The position numbers were made by a program, and so were the translations under genes. The notes below the pieces were generated by a model. That model did not search any database. It was not told the origin of the DNA and saw only the letters and a program-made list of their open reading frames with translations. A DNA stretch of 64,000 nucleotides from Tiliqua scincoides (Eukaryota; Chordata; Lepidosauria; Squamata; Scincidae), in the NCBI RefSeq assembly GCF_035046505.1, contig NC_089827.1:16615353-16679352 (forward strand). The letters are read 5' to 3'. Of this stretch, positions 34,982-45,795 are shown piece by piece (position 1 is the stretch's first letter; each line of letters opens with the position of its first letter).

Positions 34982-35169
34982 CAGTGGTGTAGCTACGGGG
35001 GGGGGTGGCGCAATAAATATTGCAGGTGCCACAATGTGTCATGTAACTGGCCCCTCTCCCTCACCAGCAGAGCCATTCTGGGCAGCACTAGCAAGAGGGA
35101 GGGGCTGGTTACACAGCATGTTATGGCATCTGCAATACTTACCATGCTCCCCCCACAGCTATGCTACTG
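34982..35169. mobile_element. Miniature hAT-like element, CAGTGGCGTAGCTA family
   Basis: The ends cagtggtgtagctacg and cagctatgctactg are inverted. The flanks cttcaggg and ctttaagg agree at 6 of 8. Confidence 0.75.
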
Positions 35170-35472
35170 CTTTAAGGTAGACATACATAGAGCTTGCGTA
35201 GTTAGACAATGGTTTTTCTGTTACAGCAATTAATCAACTATTCATCTAGTTACAATATATTTGTAATACTGAAACAGATATCCTGAAGATAATTAGGGAA
35301 TTTTGCTCTGCTAACTTCAGGGGAAAGTGCCCTCGAAAGCTGGCTTTTTAATTGACTTTTAAAAGCATGTTACCCGTGTACTTTGAAAGTGTTTTCAGCT
35401 ACCTAATATAGCCTAGATTAGAATAGTGCTTCTTTTCTGGGCAGTGACCATTGACCAGAAAAGTTTCTAGAA

Positions 35473-35747
35473 CAGTGGTTCTCAAACTGGTGGATCGTGA
35501 CCCACCAGCCTGGGAAGTGGCTCAAAAATTGGAGATAGTTTCAGGTTGTTATTTTTACCTTTTTGGAGCCTTGTGGAGGTGCCTGGGGCTCCCTGACCCC
35601 CTGGAGGCCATCACTGGCTGAGAAAAGTGTCAAACACCCCTTTCCATCCCTGGCAGCGGTGTGATCAGGAGATCATGCTGCTGCCTTAGCGCCTCCCCCA
35701 AACTACTTTCATGGTTCCCAACTCTTCTGTAGGAGTTTGGGAACCTG
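35473..35747. mobile_element. hAT element, right duplication lost
   Basis: The ends cagtggttctcaaactgg and gagtttgggaacctg are inverted. The left flank ttctagaa has no partner. Confidence 0.65.
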
Positions 35748-35944
35748 ACCACATATGCTTACATAAGCAAAGATACTGAAAAACAGATGACATTTTTCTT
35801 CACAGTTTGGCTAAAAATAGCCTCTGGGGTATCTGGGATGGCTCAACATAATTATAGCAACATAAACATAAACTGAGTTCCTTGAAGAAGCAGAATGATT
35901 ACTAGCAGATGTACCTATCTGTAAAAGCTGGATCACAGAAAGAA

Positions 35945-36247
35945 TACCATAGCTACTCGCCCATAAGTCGATCCCACAGATAAGTCGAGGGCAGGTTTTG
36001 AGCCAGCAATCATGGCATTTTCTATGACCCTTGGATAAGTCGGGGTTTAAACTTAGGGGAGTGTCTGACTATAGTTTTGTCTGATTTTACTGGAGGCCAG
36101 ATCCTGAAAAATAACCCACCACTAATTGTTAACTAAGAACTGTAGTCTCTAATTTATTAAAAATATAGTAAAAGATCATAAGATACATTTTTATTCTTTT
36201 TAAATTCTGGTCTTCATCACCTTTTTGTAAGCACTATAAGAGTAAGT
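35945..36247. mobile_element. DNA-transposon miniature element, ATAAGTCGATCCCAC family
   Basis: Reads gcccataagtcgatcccaca then gataagtcgaggg, and later ctctaatttattaaaaa. It matches 58435-58930 in inverse orientation over about 300 bp. The LINE at 36260 inserted near its end. Confidence 0.6.
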
Positions 36248-36291
36248 GCACTGTAAACATATATATATTGGCAACTTTCAGTCTCGAAAGA

Positions 36292-38682
36292 CTATGGTAT
36301 CGTGCTCTGAAAGGTGGTTCTGGCACAGCGTCTAGTGTGGCTGAAAAGGCCAATCCGGGAGTGACAATCCCTTCCACACCGGGAGCAAGTGCAGTCTGTC
36401 CCTGGTCTGTCTCCCTGGCTATGGGCCTTCCTTCTTTGCCTCTTAGCCTCAGACTGTTGGCAAAGTGTCTCTTCAAACTGGGAAAGGCCATGCTGCACAG
36501 CCTGCCTCCAAGCGGGCCGCTCAAAGGCCAGGGTTTCCCACTTGTTGAGATCCATCCCTAAGGCCTTCAGATCCCTCTTGCAGATGTCCTTGTATCGCAG
36601 CTGTGGTCTACCTGTAGGGCGCTTTCCTTGCACGAGTTCTCCATAGAGGAGATCCTTTGGGATCCGGCCATCATCCATTCTCACGACATGACCAAGCCAA
36701 CGCAGGCGTCTCTGTTTCAGCAGTGAATACATGCTAGGGATTCCAGCACGTTCCAGGACTGTGTTGTTTGGAACTTTGTCCTGCCAGGTGATGCCGAGAA
36801 TGCGTCGGAGGCAGCGCATGTGGAAAGCGCTCAGTTTCCTCTCCTGTTGTGAGCGAAGAGTCCATGACTCGCTGCAGTACAGAAGTGTAATCAGGACGCA
36901 AGCTCTGTAGACCTGGATCTTGGTATGTTCCGTCAGCTTCTTGTTGGACCAGACTCTCTTTGTGAGTCTGGAAAACGTGGTAGCTGCTTTACCGATGCGC
37001 TTGTTTAGCTCGGTATCGAGAGAATGAGTGTCGGAGATCGTTGAGCCAAGGTACACAAAGTCATGGACAACCTCCAGTTCATGCTCAGAGATTGTAATGC
37101 AGGGAGGTGAGTCCACATCCTGAACCATGACCTGTGTTTTCTTCAGGCTGATTGTCAGTCCAAAATCTTGGCAGGCCTTGCTAAAACGATCCATGAGCTG
37201 CTGGAGATCTTTAGCAGAGTGGGTAGTGACAGCTGCATCGTCGGCAAAGAGGAAGTCACGCAGACATTTCAGCTGGACTTTGGATTTTGCTCTCAGTCTG
37301 GAGAGGTTGAAGAGCTTTCCGTCTGATCTGGTCCAGAAATAGATGCCTTCTGTTGCAGTTCCAAAGGCCTGCTTCAGCAGGACAGCGAAGAAAATCCCAA
37401 ACAAGGTTGGTGCAAGAACACAGCCCTGCTTCACTCCGCTTCGGATGTCAAAAGGGTCTGATGTGGAGCCATCGAAGACAACAGTGCCCTTCATGTCCTT
37501 GTGGAAAGATCTGATGATGCTGAGGAGCCTGGGTGGACATCCAATCTTGGGGAGAATCTTGAAGAGGCCGTCTCTGCTGACCAGGTCGAAAGCCTTTGTG
37601 AGATCTATGAAGGCTATAAAGAGTGGCTGTCGTTGTTCCCTGCATTTCTCCTGCAGTTGTCTAAGGGAGAATACCATATCAGTGGTGGACCTGTTGGCTC
37701 GGAATCCACACTGCGATTCTGGATAGACGCTCTCTGCAAGTACCTGGAGCCTCTTTAGTACAACTCGGGCAAACAGCTTTCCTACAACGCTAAGGAGAGA
37801 GATGCCGCGGTAGTTGTTGCAGTCACCCCTGTCACCTTTGTTCTTGTACAGCATGATGATGTTTGCATCCCTCATGTCTTGAGGTACTCCACCTTCTCTC
37901 CAGCAGAGACAGAGGATTTCATGCAGCTCAGTGACGATGATCTCTTTGCAGCATTTTAGGACTTCAGCAGGGATGCTGTCTTTTCCAGGTGCCTTGCCAA
38001 AGGCAAGGGAGTCCAGGGCCACGTGAAGTTCTTCTAGGGTTGGTTCACTGTCAAGCTCTTCCAGCACAGGCAGGCACTCAATGTTGTTCAGTGCTTCTTC
38101 GGTGACTACATTTTCTCTGGAATATAGCTCAGAGTAGTGCTGCACCCAGCGTTCCATCTGCTGCGCCCGATCCTGGATGACCTCGCCTGTGGCAGACTTC
38201 AGGGGGGCAATTTTCCTCTGTGTTGGACCTAGGGCTTGCTTGATACCATCATACATCCCCTTGATGTTGCCCGTGTCAGCTGCTATCTGTATCTTGGAAC
38301 AGAGCTGGAGCCAGTAGTCGTTAGCACATCTCCTGGCTGTCTGTTGGACTTTGCTGCGAGCAGTTCGGAGGACCTGCAGGTTGCGCTCACTGGGACAGGC
38401 CTTGTATGCTGCTTGAGCTCTCCTCTTTTCCTCAATGACTGGTGTCAACTCCTCAGAGTGGGCTTCAAACCAGTCTGCCATCTTGTTGGTCTTCTTGCCG
38501 AATATGGACAAGGCGGTGTTGTAAACGGTATTCTTGAAATGTTCCCATCTGTTGGATGCGTTTGCGTCGGCCGGGCCTGGAAGAGATTCCTCAAGCGCTT
38601 GTGCAAATTCCTCCACTTTTCTCTGATCCCGGGTCTTGCTGGTATCAATGCGAGGTCTTCCTTCCTTTTTTGTGTGATACAG
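36292..38682 (-). CDS. LINE reverse transcriptase with C-terminal zinc-binding motif
   Basis: About 795 sense codons in one open frame after the stop at 38685-38683. Blocks in order: GKAPGKDSIPAEVLK (block 0/1), IIMLYKNKGDRGDCNNYRGI (block 2a), FIDLTKAFDLVSRDGL, GVKQGCVLAPTLF, then FLFADDAAVTTHS, the FADD catalytic box. The thumb region has CSESWTLRS and RWLGHVVRM. The C-terminus ends with CTCSRCGRDCHSRIGLFSHT, a C2H2-type knuckle. All catalytic aspartates are visible (the D of FIDL and the DD of FADD). Confidence 0.92.
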   Translation of the reverse strand: MYHTKKEGRPRIDTSKTRDQRKVEEFAQALEESLPGPADANASNRWEHFKNTVYNTALSIFGKKTNKMADWFEAHSEELTPVIEEKRRAQAAYKACPSERNLQVLRTARSKVQQTARRCANDYWLQLCSKIQIAADTGNIKGMYDGIKQALGPTQRKIAPLKSATGEVIQDRAQQMERWVQHYSELYSRENVVTEEALNNIECLPVLEELDSEPTLEELHVALDSLAFGKAPGKDSIPAEVLKCCKEIIVTELHEILCLCWREGGVPQDMRDANIIMLYKNKGDRGDCNNYRGISLLSVVGKLFARVVLKRLQVLAESVYPESQCGFRANRSTTDMVFSLRQLQEKCREQRQPLFIAFIDLTKAFDLVSRDGLFKILPKIGCPPRLLSIIRSFHKDMKGTVVFDGSTSDPFDIRSGVKQGCVLAPTLFGIFFAVLLKQAFGTATEGIYFWTRSDGKLFNLSRLRAKSKVQLKCLRDFLFADDAAVTTHSAKDLQQLMDRFSKACQDFGLTISLKKTQVMVQDVDSPPCITISEHELEVVHDFVYLGSTISDTHSLDTELNKRIGKAATTFSRLTKRVWSNKKLTEHTKIQVYRACVLITLLYCSESWTLRSQQERKLSAFHMRCLRRILGITWQDKVPNNTVLERAGIPSMYSLLKQRRLRWLGHVVRMDDGRIPKDLLYGELVQGKRPTGRPQLRYKDICKRDLKALGMDLNKWETLAFERPAWRQAVQHGLSQFEETLCQQSEAKRQRRKAHSQGDRPGTDCTCSRCGRDCHSRIGLFSHTRRCARTTFQSTIP

Positions 38683-39150
38683 TCACTTTGTTTGCAGTTT
38701 CACTCTGCTGCACACCAGGGAGTGGTCAGTGTCGCAGGCAGCACCATGATAACTGCGTGTGATCTTGATGTGTGGAAGGCTGGAGCGTCTGGTGAGGATC
38801 AGGTCGAGCTGGTGCCAGTGCTTTGATCTTGGATGTCTCCAAGAGACATGTTGGGGCTTTGTGTTGAAGAACGTGTTGCTGACACAGAGACCGTGATGAC
38901 AGCAAAACTCTAGCAGGCGTTGGCCATTTTCGTTCATCCTCCCAGTGCCAAACTGACCTAAGCAAGTGGGCCATGAACTGTTATCAGCACCAACTCTAGC
39001 ATTGAAATCGCTGAGGATGAACAATGGCTCTTTTACAGGGATTTTCTTGACAGTGGTGGCCAGGTCATCATAGAATTTGTCTTTGGCTTCTGCTGGAGAC
39101 GACAGAGTCGGTGCATAAGCACTGATGAGAGCACTGATAAGCACTGATAA
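38683..39150 (-). pseudogene. LINE APE-type endonuclease, N-terminally truncated
   Basis: Starts within the domain at an AYAPTLSSPAEAKDKFYDDL segment. It retains the SDFNARVG block, the WxHPRSKHWHQLDLI block and the final DTDHSLV (catalytic His). The first catalytic part of the domain was lost by 5' truncation. An in-frame TGA separates it from the reverse transcriptase. Confidence 0.85.
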
Positions 39151-39176
39151 GCACTGTAAACAACATACCAGTAAAA

Positions 39177-39694
39177 CAGTGGTTCCCAACCTGGTATTCA
39201 TGTACTCCCAGGGACACTCAATAGGACCTTTAGGGGTACTTGAAAAAAGAATGGAATAATGGTAGAAAAAGGCAGGTCATGCTCCAGAATGCTTTGCAAG
39301 ACAGGAATGCCTTGCAAGGACCAGCAAGGCAGGAAGGGAGGTAGCTAGTTGGCTGTGAAAGCCCCACCAATAGCTAGTTTTTGGTCATCAATTCATGTAT
39401 GAACCTGTGATTGAAAACCAGCACAGGAAAAAAGCTGAAACATAATATGGAAAGTGCTCAATCACCCAGAATTTCTCAGCACACTTCTGGTGCAAAACAG
39501 TGCAAAGGCAGAGTCTTCTGTTCTTCAAACAGATGAAAAGAGAAAACACTGATAAATACATGAAATCTGGGCTTTCATATGGCGGAGATGAAGGCTTGTA
39601 TTATTAATTACTAACATTTTGCTAATAGGAAGGGTACAGTTTATGGAAATGGGCTGCCAAGGGATATGCAAGTGAAAAAGGTTGGGAACCACTG
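39177..39694. mobile_element. Non-autonomous hAT element beside the LINE
   Basis: The ends cagtggttcccaacctgg and aaaggttgggaaccactg are near-perfect inverses. The flanks cagtaaaa and caggagaa agree at 6 of 8. Confidence 0.8.
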
Positions 39695-39702
39695 CAGGAG
39701 AA

Positions 39703-40487
39703 CCATGAAACAAATCCACCTTTGTGGTGTCTGGTGTGTTAAGCCAGAAGCTCTACATACAACATACAACCCAAAACACATAACTGGGAGTGTGCAATTC
39801 AATTCACAGCAGCTGCATATATTTGCAACCCTTTTTACTCAGAAGTAGACCCACTGCTTTCCATGGGTGTTATTCTTAAGTAATGGTGCACTGAATTGTA
39901 GCCTGGGAAGGAGGGTCCCATCCTGGTGTTTCAAAAAACAAACCTGCTTTGCAAGCATTTGCCAAGCAGAACCAGGCTGCAGCAGAAGGAAGGAGAATAA
40001 AAGGTTAACCAGTTGCTTCTAAGGAGCTGTGCCTGCCTGCCTGCCTGCTGCTTGAGAAACTAAACTTTGCAGAGTTGAAAGGCTTTGCTCTCTGATTGAC
40101 TCAGAGATCAGGCGAAGTGAGAATTGGAGCTTGATTACTTGGCAAAAATTTCTCGTACTATAGGTGAGTATCTACGGTAATATTTACTACCTCAGCATGT
40201 ACAGCTATGAAGGGAATGTGTAAGAGAAATTCCTCAGGGCTTTAGGTTTTCCATTAATCAGCTCTAAATTATGTGACAAACCTGAGATGGTTTCAAACCA
40301 TATGAGACAGTATTTTTACCATCTGTACAGCTCTTAGTGTTGATATTTGTGATTGGTAGTCCTACTCTCCTTAAGGTGTGTTGTTGTCTCAAATAATGCT
40401 CTTGAGACTCCTGCACATAACAAAGATTGGCAAAGTAGCTAAGTGCAGTTGTGTACCATGTGTACCTTCCAGTTCACACTAATCCTC
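39703..40487. other. No gene recognised
   Basis: Contains one degenerate palindromic repeat at about 39815-39905. Otherwise nothing I can name. Confidence 0.4.
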
Positions 40488-40495
40488 CTCCACAC

Positions 40496-40800
40496 CAGTG
40501 GTGTAATCAGAGAGGGTTCAAAGCACTAACTTATGTAGGCGCCTGAATGCGCTGTGCAAGCGACCCCTCCCCTTCAGAGCCATTCTGGGCAGTGGAAGCA
40601 AGGCACCTGAATGTGCCATGTAAGCAGCTCCTCCTCTTCGGAGCCATTCTGGGCAGTGGGAGCAAAACAGAGGCGTTCTACCTTCGTTTTACACTCACCG
40701 CCCAGAATGGCTCTGAAGTGGAGAGGGATGGGCTGCTTACACGGCACATTTAGGCGCCTGCAAAACTTAATGCTTTGCACCCCATCTAGCTACACCACTG
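40496..40800. mobile_element. hAT-like element, CAGTGGCGTAGCTA family, with internal inverted copy
   Basis: The ends cagtggtgtaatcag and ctagctacaccactg are inverted; flanks ctccacac/ctacacac. The interior has gagccattctgggcagtg twice in one orientation and its inverse once, so it is partly self-complementary. Confidence 0.75.
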
Positions 40801-41357
40801 CTACACACGTTTGTGCAACTGCACATACGATTACATGTGAAAACAACCAGGAGTATGAATGGGCCTCTGGATATGTGTGAGTTACAGTATCTCATTACAT
40901 CGGCATTTATCAAAATATAAAAGCTTTTCAGGCAGTTTTTTTCTGCTTTTGACTGTGAAGGAACGCTCAAGAGGAGACTGAGAAACTAAAGACACCGTTT
41001 CTCTTCCAACATCTAAAGCTGTGACCCTATGTCCAATTACTTGGGAGTAAGTCCAAGTGAACTCAGTGGTGTTACCGTACTTCTGAGTCAACTGCAAGCA
41101 GAGAAACAACCTGCACACTTACTAAATCTACATTTATTTCAAAGCAGGTAAGGTTGAGTGCTGCATTCAACATCTCAAGCTACATTTTTAAGGACCAAAC
41201 TACCCATTACGATGGCAGCAGAACATAGCCTGCGTCCTTGTTTCTTTGCTTTGTTTTTAAGTTGCATTAACTTAACAAGACTCCTCCATATTAAGTAACA
41301 CATCCACTTACTATTGTTCCCATCGGACAACAATCTGAGATGCAACTTACACATATA

Positions 41358-41612
41358 AGGCCCAATCCTATGCCTGTCTACTCAGAAGTAAGTCACATTA
41401 TAGTCAATGGCACTTACTCCCAGAAGTAAGCCTAAGGGCCCAATCCTTTCCAATTTTCCTGTGCACTGATGCCAGTGGGGCATGTGCTACATCCTGTGCT
41501 GAGGAGGCAGTTACAGAAGCCTCCTCCAGGTATGCGAACGTTTGTATCCTTATCCTGGGGCTGCACTATGGCTGCACCAGTGCTGGAAAGTTGGACAGAA
41601 TTGGGCCCTCTA
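41358..41612. repeat. Two adjoining miniature repeats
   Basis: 41358-41434 is a palindromic AGTCCCATTG-type unit. 41435-41612 is a GGCCCAATCCTATCC-family unit with ends gggcccaatcctttcc and ggacagaattgggccc. Confidence 0.75.
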
Positions 41613-42253
41613 TTAGTTAAGAATACAGCTTTCCCCTTTTGACTCACAATTTAGCAATCAAGTTCTTGCACTTGAGTCTAATAATGGAGTAGGACTAACA
41701 CCACAGCAGGAGATTAGTGCATGTGTCCTTTTTGTCTCCTAGGAGATCCTAGTTCTAACAGTCAGCTTTTAACCTGCTGTCAATGAAAACTGCAGTGTTA
41801 TTGTGCAAGGGGCCCCTGGAGGTTAACCTTGGAGTCTCATATAAGTGAATGGCTTTCACTGCCTACAAAAGCACCACTGACTTCAGAGAAGCTCTGTTTG
41901 CAGATGTTGCTCAGGCTCTTTACACTCCCACCCAACTGAAGTCTAGTTGTTGAACTGTTTCTCTATTAATATCTGTGGTGTGGCTCTAAAAATAATTAAA
42001 ACTAAAATTCTGTGAAATTGCTTTGAAACAGACAATTTTATTAACCTAATTACATATGGGCATAACTAAATCAGTGTCCCTAGTGCATTTATTTGCATTT
42101 TGTTTTATTCTGCATTGTCCTCAATGACCATTTTTGTGACTGTCCATTTTTGGACTGGCTCCATTTTAAGTATGCTAAATATGCATATGGTGGCATCTGC
42201 ACACCCCTGCATATATCAGCGACTTCGCTGAGTGTGCAAACATTCGACTAGGG

Positions 42254-42707
42254 CAGGGGTGCCCAAACCCCGGCCCGGGGGCCACTTGCGGCCCTCGAGG
42301 TCTCTTAATGCGGCCCTCAGGGAGCCCCCAGTCTCCAATGAGCCTCTGGCCCTCTGGAGATTTGTTGAAGCCAGCACTGGCCCAACGCAACTTCTCTCAG
42401 CGTGATGGCGACTGTTTGACCTCTCATGTGAGCTGTGGGATGAGGGCTCCCTCCACTGCTTGCTCTTTCACATCTGTGATGCAGCAGCGGCAGCAAGGAA
42501 AGGCCAGCCTTGCTTTGTGCAAGGCCTTTTATAGGCATTGAACTATTGCAAGACCTTCATTCGTTCATCTTTAATGTATTCATTTATGTAAACTTATGTA
42601 AATTTATTCAAATTTTAAATGTAAATTAATTCTTCCCCCCCCCCGGCCCCCAACACAGTGTCAGAGAGCTGATGTGGCCCTCCTGCCAAAAACTTTGGAC
42701 ACCCCTG
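42254..42707. mobile_element. Non-autonomous hAT element, copy A2
   Basis: Perfect duplication gactaggg on both sides. It is nearly identical to 14351-14811 throughout, differing by scattered substitutions and small length changes, so the family moved fairly recently. Confidence 0.93.
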
Positions 42708-43265
42708 GACTAGGGGATTGCAAAGCAACCAGATTAGGAAAGGTCACAGATACAAAACTGAAAGAAATTACATCTCTTCGTGGGGATTGTTCAAGTGTAC
42801 AACTACACTGGCTGCACTCAAAGTCAATTTAGAACTGGAAAAGTCGCAGGTTCAGCCTTCCAGATCTGATTACACTGTTTGATTTTTCTGTATTGCAGAG
42901 AAATACATCCTTCATCTATCAGAGTGTGCTATTAGACCTGACACCCGTAACACTTTTTAGGAAGTGATAATAACCTCATGAATGGCTCTTTTCTTTTCTC
43001 ACGAAATTCATATCCATCTGCTCCGATGTGAACTGTTTTTAGATCAGTAGCCACAGGGGATCATTGTCACTTAAACCATCAGTCTCAAAATTATTTGTCC
43101 ATAAGACAGGTTAGGGCTTTTCATGCTAGTCCTTAGGCCCAATGGAAAATAACACATCAAACAGGCTATCAGGCAAACTTTTGCATGTACCTTATACTCT
43201 GGATTGTACATCCTACAACAATGTGTTTCTTATACATGTTCTGCCAGCACAAGTGGGCCATCACA

Positions 43266-43269
<4 letters not shown>

Positions 43270-43323
<54 letters not shown>
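43270..43323. repeat. (TG)n microsatellite
   Basis: 27 uninterrupted units. Confidence 0.97.
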
Positions 43324-43326
<3 letters not shown>

Positions 43327-43484
43327 ATAGCCAAAATATTCATTTGTTGTAAGATGGACAGCAGGACTGGAGTGCCTGATGTGTAGAGGTGGGAGAAATC
43401 AATGATAAGGAAATAAAAACACATAATACCACTTCAACACTTCTCATTTTTATTTAAAAAATTTGACAAAAAAAGCCATAGCCT

Positions 43485-44062
43485 TTCCTCCTAAGGAAGG
43501 TGCCCCAGCCCAGTAATCATCTTAGTCGCTCTCTTTTGCACCTTTTCCATTTCTACTATGTCCTTTTTGAGATGTGGTGACCAGAACTGGACACAATACT
43601 CCAGGTGTGGCCTTACCATCAATTTGTACAATGGCATTATGATATTAGCCGTTTTGTTCTCAATACCTTTTCTAATGATCCCAAGCATAGAATTGGCCTT
43701 CTTCACTGCCGCCGCACATTGGGTCGATACTTTCATCAACCTGTCCACCACCACCCCAAGATCTCTCTCTTGATCTGTCACAGACAGCTCAGAACCCATC
43801 AGCCTATATCTAAAGTTTTGATTTTTTGCCCCAATGTGCATGACTTTACACTTACTGACATTGAAACTCATCTGCCATTTTGCTGCCTATTCTGCCAGTT
43901 TGGAGAGATCCTTCTGGAGCTCCTCACAGTCACTTCTGGTCTTCACCACTCAGAAAAGTTTGGTGTCGTCTGCAAACTTAGCCACCTCACTGCTCACCCG
44001 TCTCCAGGTCATTGATGAAGAGGTTGAAAAGCACCAGTCCCAGGACAGATCCTTGGGGCACA
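43485..44062 (-). mobile_element. CR1-type LINE fragment, reverse transcriptase C-terminal part
   Basis: On the minus strand it encodes a FADDT-type catalytic box followed by NVSKCKVMHIGAKNQNF and RDLGVVVD, then YKLMVRPHLEYCVQFWSPH. These are hallmarks of CR1-clade reverse transcriptases. Truncated at both ends and frame-broken near the 5' end. Confidence 0.85.
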
Positions 44063-44823
44063 TCACTTATTCATTTTAAGTCGCCTTGAGTATCATTAGC
44101 AGGGTAGAAAGGTTATGTGCACACAACCTGCACACTATGGGGGGGGGTTGGAACAAAGACAAGAAGACATGCTTAATTCTCCAAATTCTCTTTCTTAAAT
44201 TGAGAACATTTGCAAAGTTCATAATTACACTGAAAACTTTCTTTTTTCATTTTGGGCTGCCCTCTAGTGTTTGAATAGAAAATGTGTTTTGCTGTTATTG
44301 ATTTTTCACTGGTTCAGCCAACAACTAAACACTGCTTAGGAAGTAAATATTTTCCAACAATATTTCTGTGGGGTGTTAGTTGAAAGGTAGCGACATTCAT
44401 GTGAATTGCACTGGAGAAACCTCACTGTAGAGTACAGGCGTTAAGCTGTATGTCTGAACTCCTTATATAATAGAGCAGAGTAATTCCCTATATTTTCCTC
44501 TCAAGCAGAGTGCTGTGCAGGCAACAGACCCTGCACTTCAATAGAGAAAATCTGTGTCAACAGGCGATCAAATGCCATGTCAAGACAAGCAGGTATAAAT
44601 CATGTTTATCAAGCAAATTTCCATAATCCCTATGTTATATAATTTGGCTACTCATGAAGAAGGGCATGTGGGGGGGGGGGGACTGAGAGGAATCCCCTCC
44701 CCACAAAATCATTATTATTAATTTATTATTTATTAGATTATAATCTGTCTTTCTCCCTGAAGGGCATTCCAAATAGCTTCAACCAAGACTTTTAAACTGT
44801 TTCTGCAACCTCATGGATGAGGA
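44063..44823. other. No gene recognised
   Basis: Starts with a short LINE-tail-like segment (ttttaagtcgccttgag, 44075-44120), then AT-rich DNA with a G-run at 44670-44682. Confidence 0.45.
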
Positions 44824-44864
44824 ACTATGTGCAGTGGCGTAGCTAGAGGGGGTGCACAATAGCT

Positions 44865-45003
44865 GGTTGGCAACCTTCAGTCTCGAAAGACTATGGTATA
44901 AGCCTACAGCGCCTGGTATTCCCAAGCGGTTTCCCATTCAAGTACTAACCAAGCCTGACCCTGCTTAGCTTCCGAGATCAGGCATGTGCAGGGTAACAGT
45001 TGC
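44865..45003 (-). mobile_element. 5S rRNA-derived SINE, copy 2
   Basis: Same head and tail as 27882-28037, more diverged in the 5S part (e.g. ttgaatgggaaaccgc for ttggatgggagaccac). The 12-bp flanks tgcacaatagct and tgcacaacagct differ at one base. Confidence 0.88.
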
Positions 45004-45019
45004 TGCACAACAGCTAAAG

Positions 45020-45200
45020 CAGTGATTTTCAACCAGTGTGCCGAAAATGATCCACAGGTGTGCTGCAGGAGTTTGGGGGAGAGTCATTTATTAGTAGGGC
45101 TATTGGGGGATGTGAGCCCTCCACTAGCAGTGCGGTGTGCCTTGTCAATTGTCAAAAACCCAATGGTGTGCCATGAGATGAAAAAGGCTGAAAATTGCTG
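45020..45200. mobile_element. Short hAT element, 'cagtgattttcaacc' family
   Basis: The ends cagtgattttcaacc and ggctgaaaattgctg are inverted; duplication agctaaag/agctagag. Confidence 0.85.
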
Positions 45201-45569
45201 AGCTAGAGGTTCACACAGCAAAATAGCTAGGGGTTTACCTGGCACCTCATTGCAGTGACCCAGAATGGCTCTGAAGGGGCTGCTTGCACGCTGCAGTGAG
45301 GCACCGTGCAAAACTTAGTGTTTTGCACCCTCCCAGCTATGCAACCTAGGGCCCCACTAGGGTAAGGAAGGCAAGATGGATGAATGGATGGATGGATACA
45401 TACATACAACCCTTAAGACCTTTTATTCAGGGAAGCTTTTTTATGCTGACACAGAGGGAGGGGCTGGCACTTTTTTAATGAATGTATTTTAATCATGATT
45501 CAAGTTTATTGTGTCTTATTGTTTTAATTGTTTTGTTTTTATCATATCTCAATGGTTTTTTTCATATTG

Positions 45570-45680
45570 TTTGCTCTCTTTATTTTAAGTTGCCTTGAAT
45601 ACCATTAGCAGGGTAGAAAGGTGGGGTATATATTCTATAAATAAATAGACACCTTCCTGAGCTCCTTGGAGGAGGAGCAG
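45570..45680 (+). mobile_element. LINE/SINE 3' tail fragments
   Basis: ttttaagttgccttgaatac, then attagcagggtagaaagg and a short ATAAATA run: an L2/CR1-type tail. It is followed by a gagctccttggaggagg piece of another tail family also seen near 51900. Confidence 0.55.
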
Positions 45681-45711
45681 TATCAACAATGTGAAAAATA
45701 GATTAGGTAGA

Positions 45712-45795
45712 TAGCACAATCCTATGCATATTTACTCAGAAGTGAGTCCCACTGCTTTCAGTGGGAAAGCGTGTATATAGGATTGCAACCTCAAT
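45712..45795. repeat. Palindromic miniature repeat (AGTCCCATTG family)
   Basis: agcacaatcctatgcatatt, then agtgagtcccactgctttca, ending taggattgcaacct. Confidence 0.75.

Larger units (their letters stand above)
36260..39150 (-). mobile_element. 5'-truncated LINE with endonuclease and reverse transcriptase
   Basis: Flanked by a perfect 12-bp duplication gcactgtaaaca (36248-36259, 39151-39162). On the minus strand, an APE-type endonuclease (about 39150-38686, missing its N-terminus; FILSDFNARVG, then DTDHSLV) is followed in the same frame, after one TGA at 38685-38683, by a long open reverse transcriptase ending at 36292. The 3' end reads gataccatagtctttcgaga, ctgaaagttgccaa, then a TATATAT tail. 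The clade is not assigned. A single stop in about 930 codons and a perfect duplication point to recent insertion. Confidence 0.93.
44832..45347. mobile_element. hAT-like element interrupted by a 5S SINE and another hAT
   Basis: Left end cagtggcgtagctagagg; right part, gcaccctcccagctatgc, near 45347. Inserted within it are the 5S SINE at 44865-45003 and the hAT at 45020-45200. The right terminus is not exact. Confidence 0.6.

Noticed and set aside
43491-43871. A host gene encoding a 126-residue protein
   Set aside because: Clear CR1-type reverse transcriptase C-terminal region, truncated.
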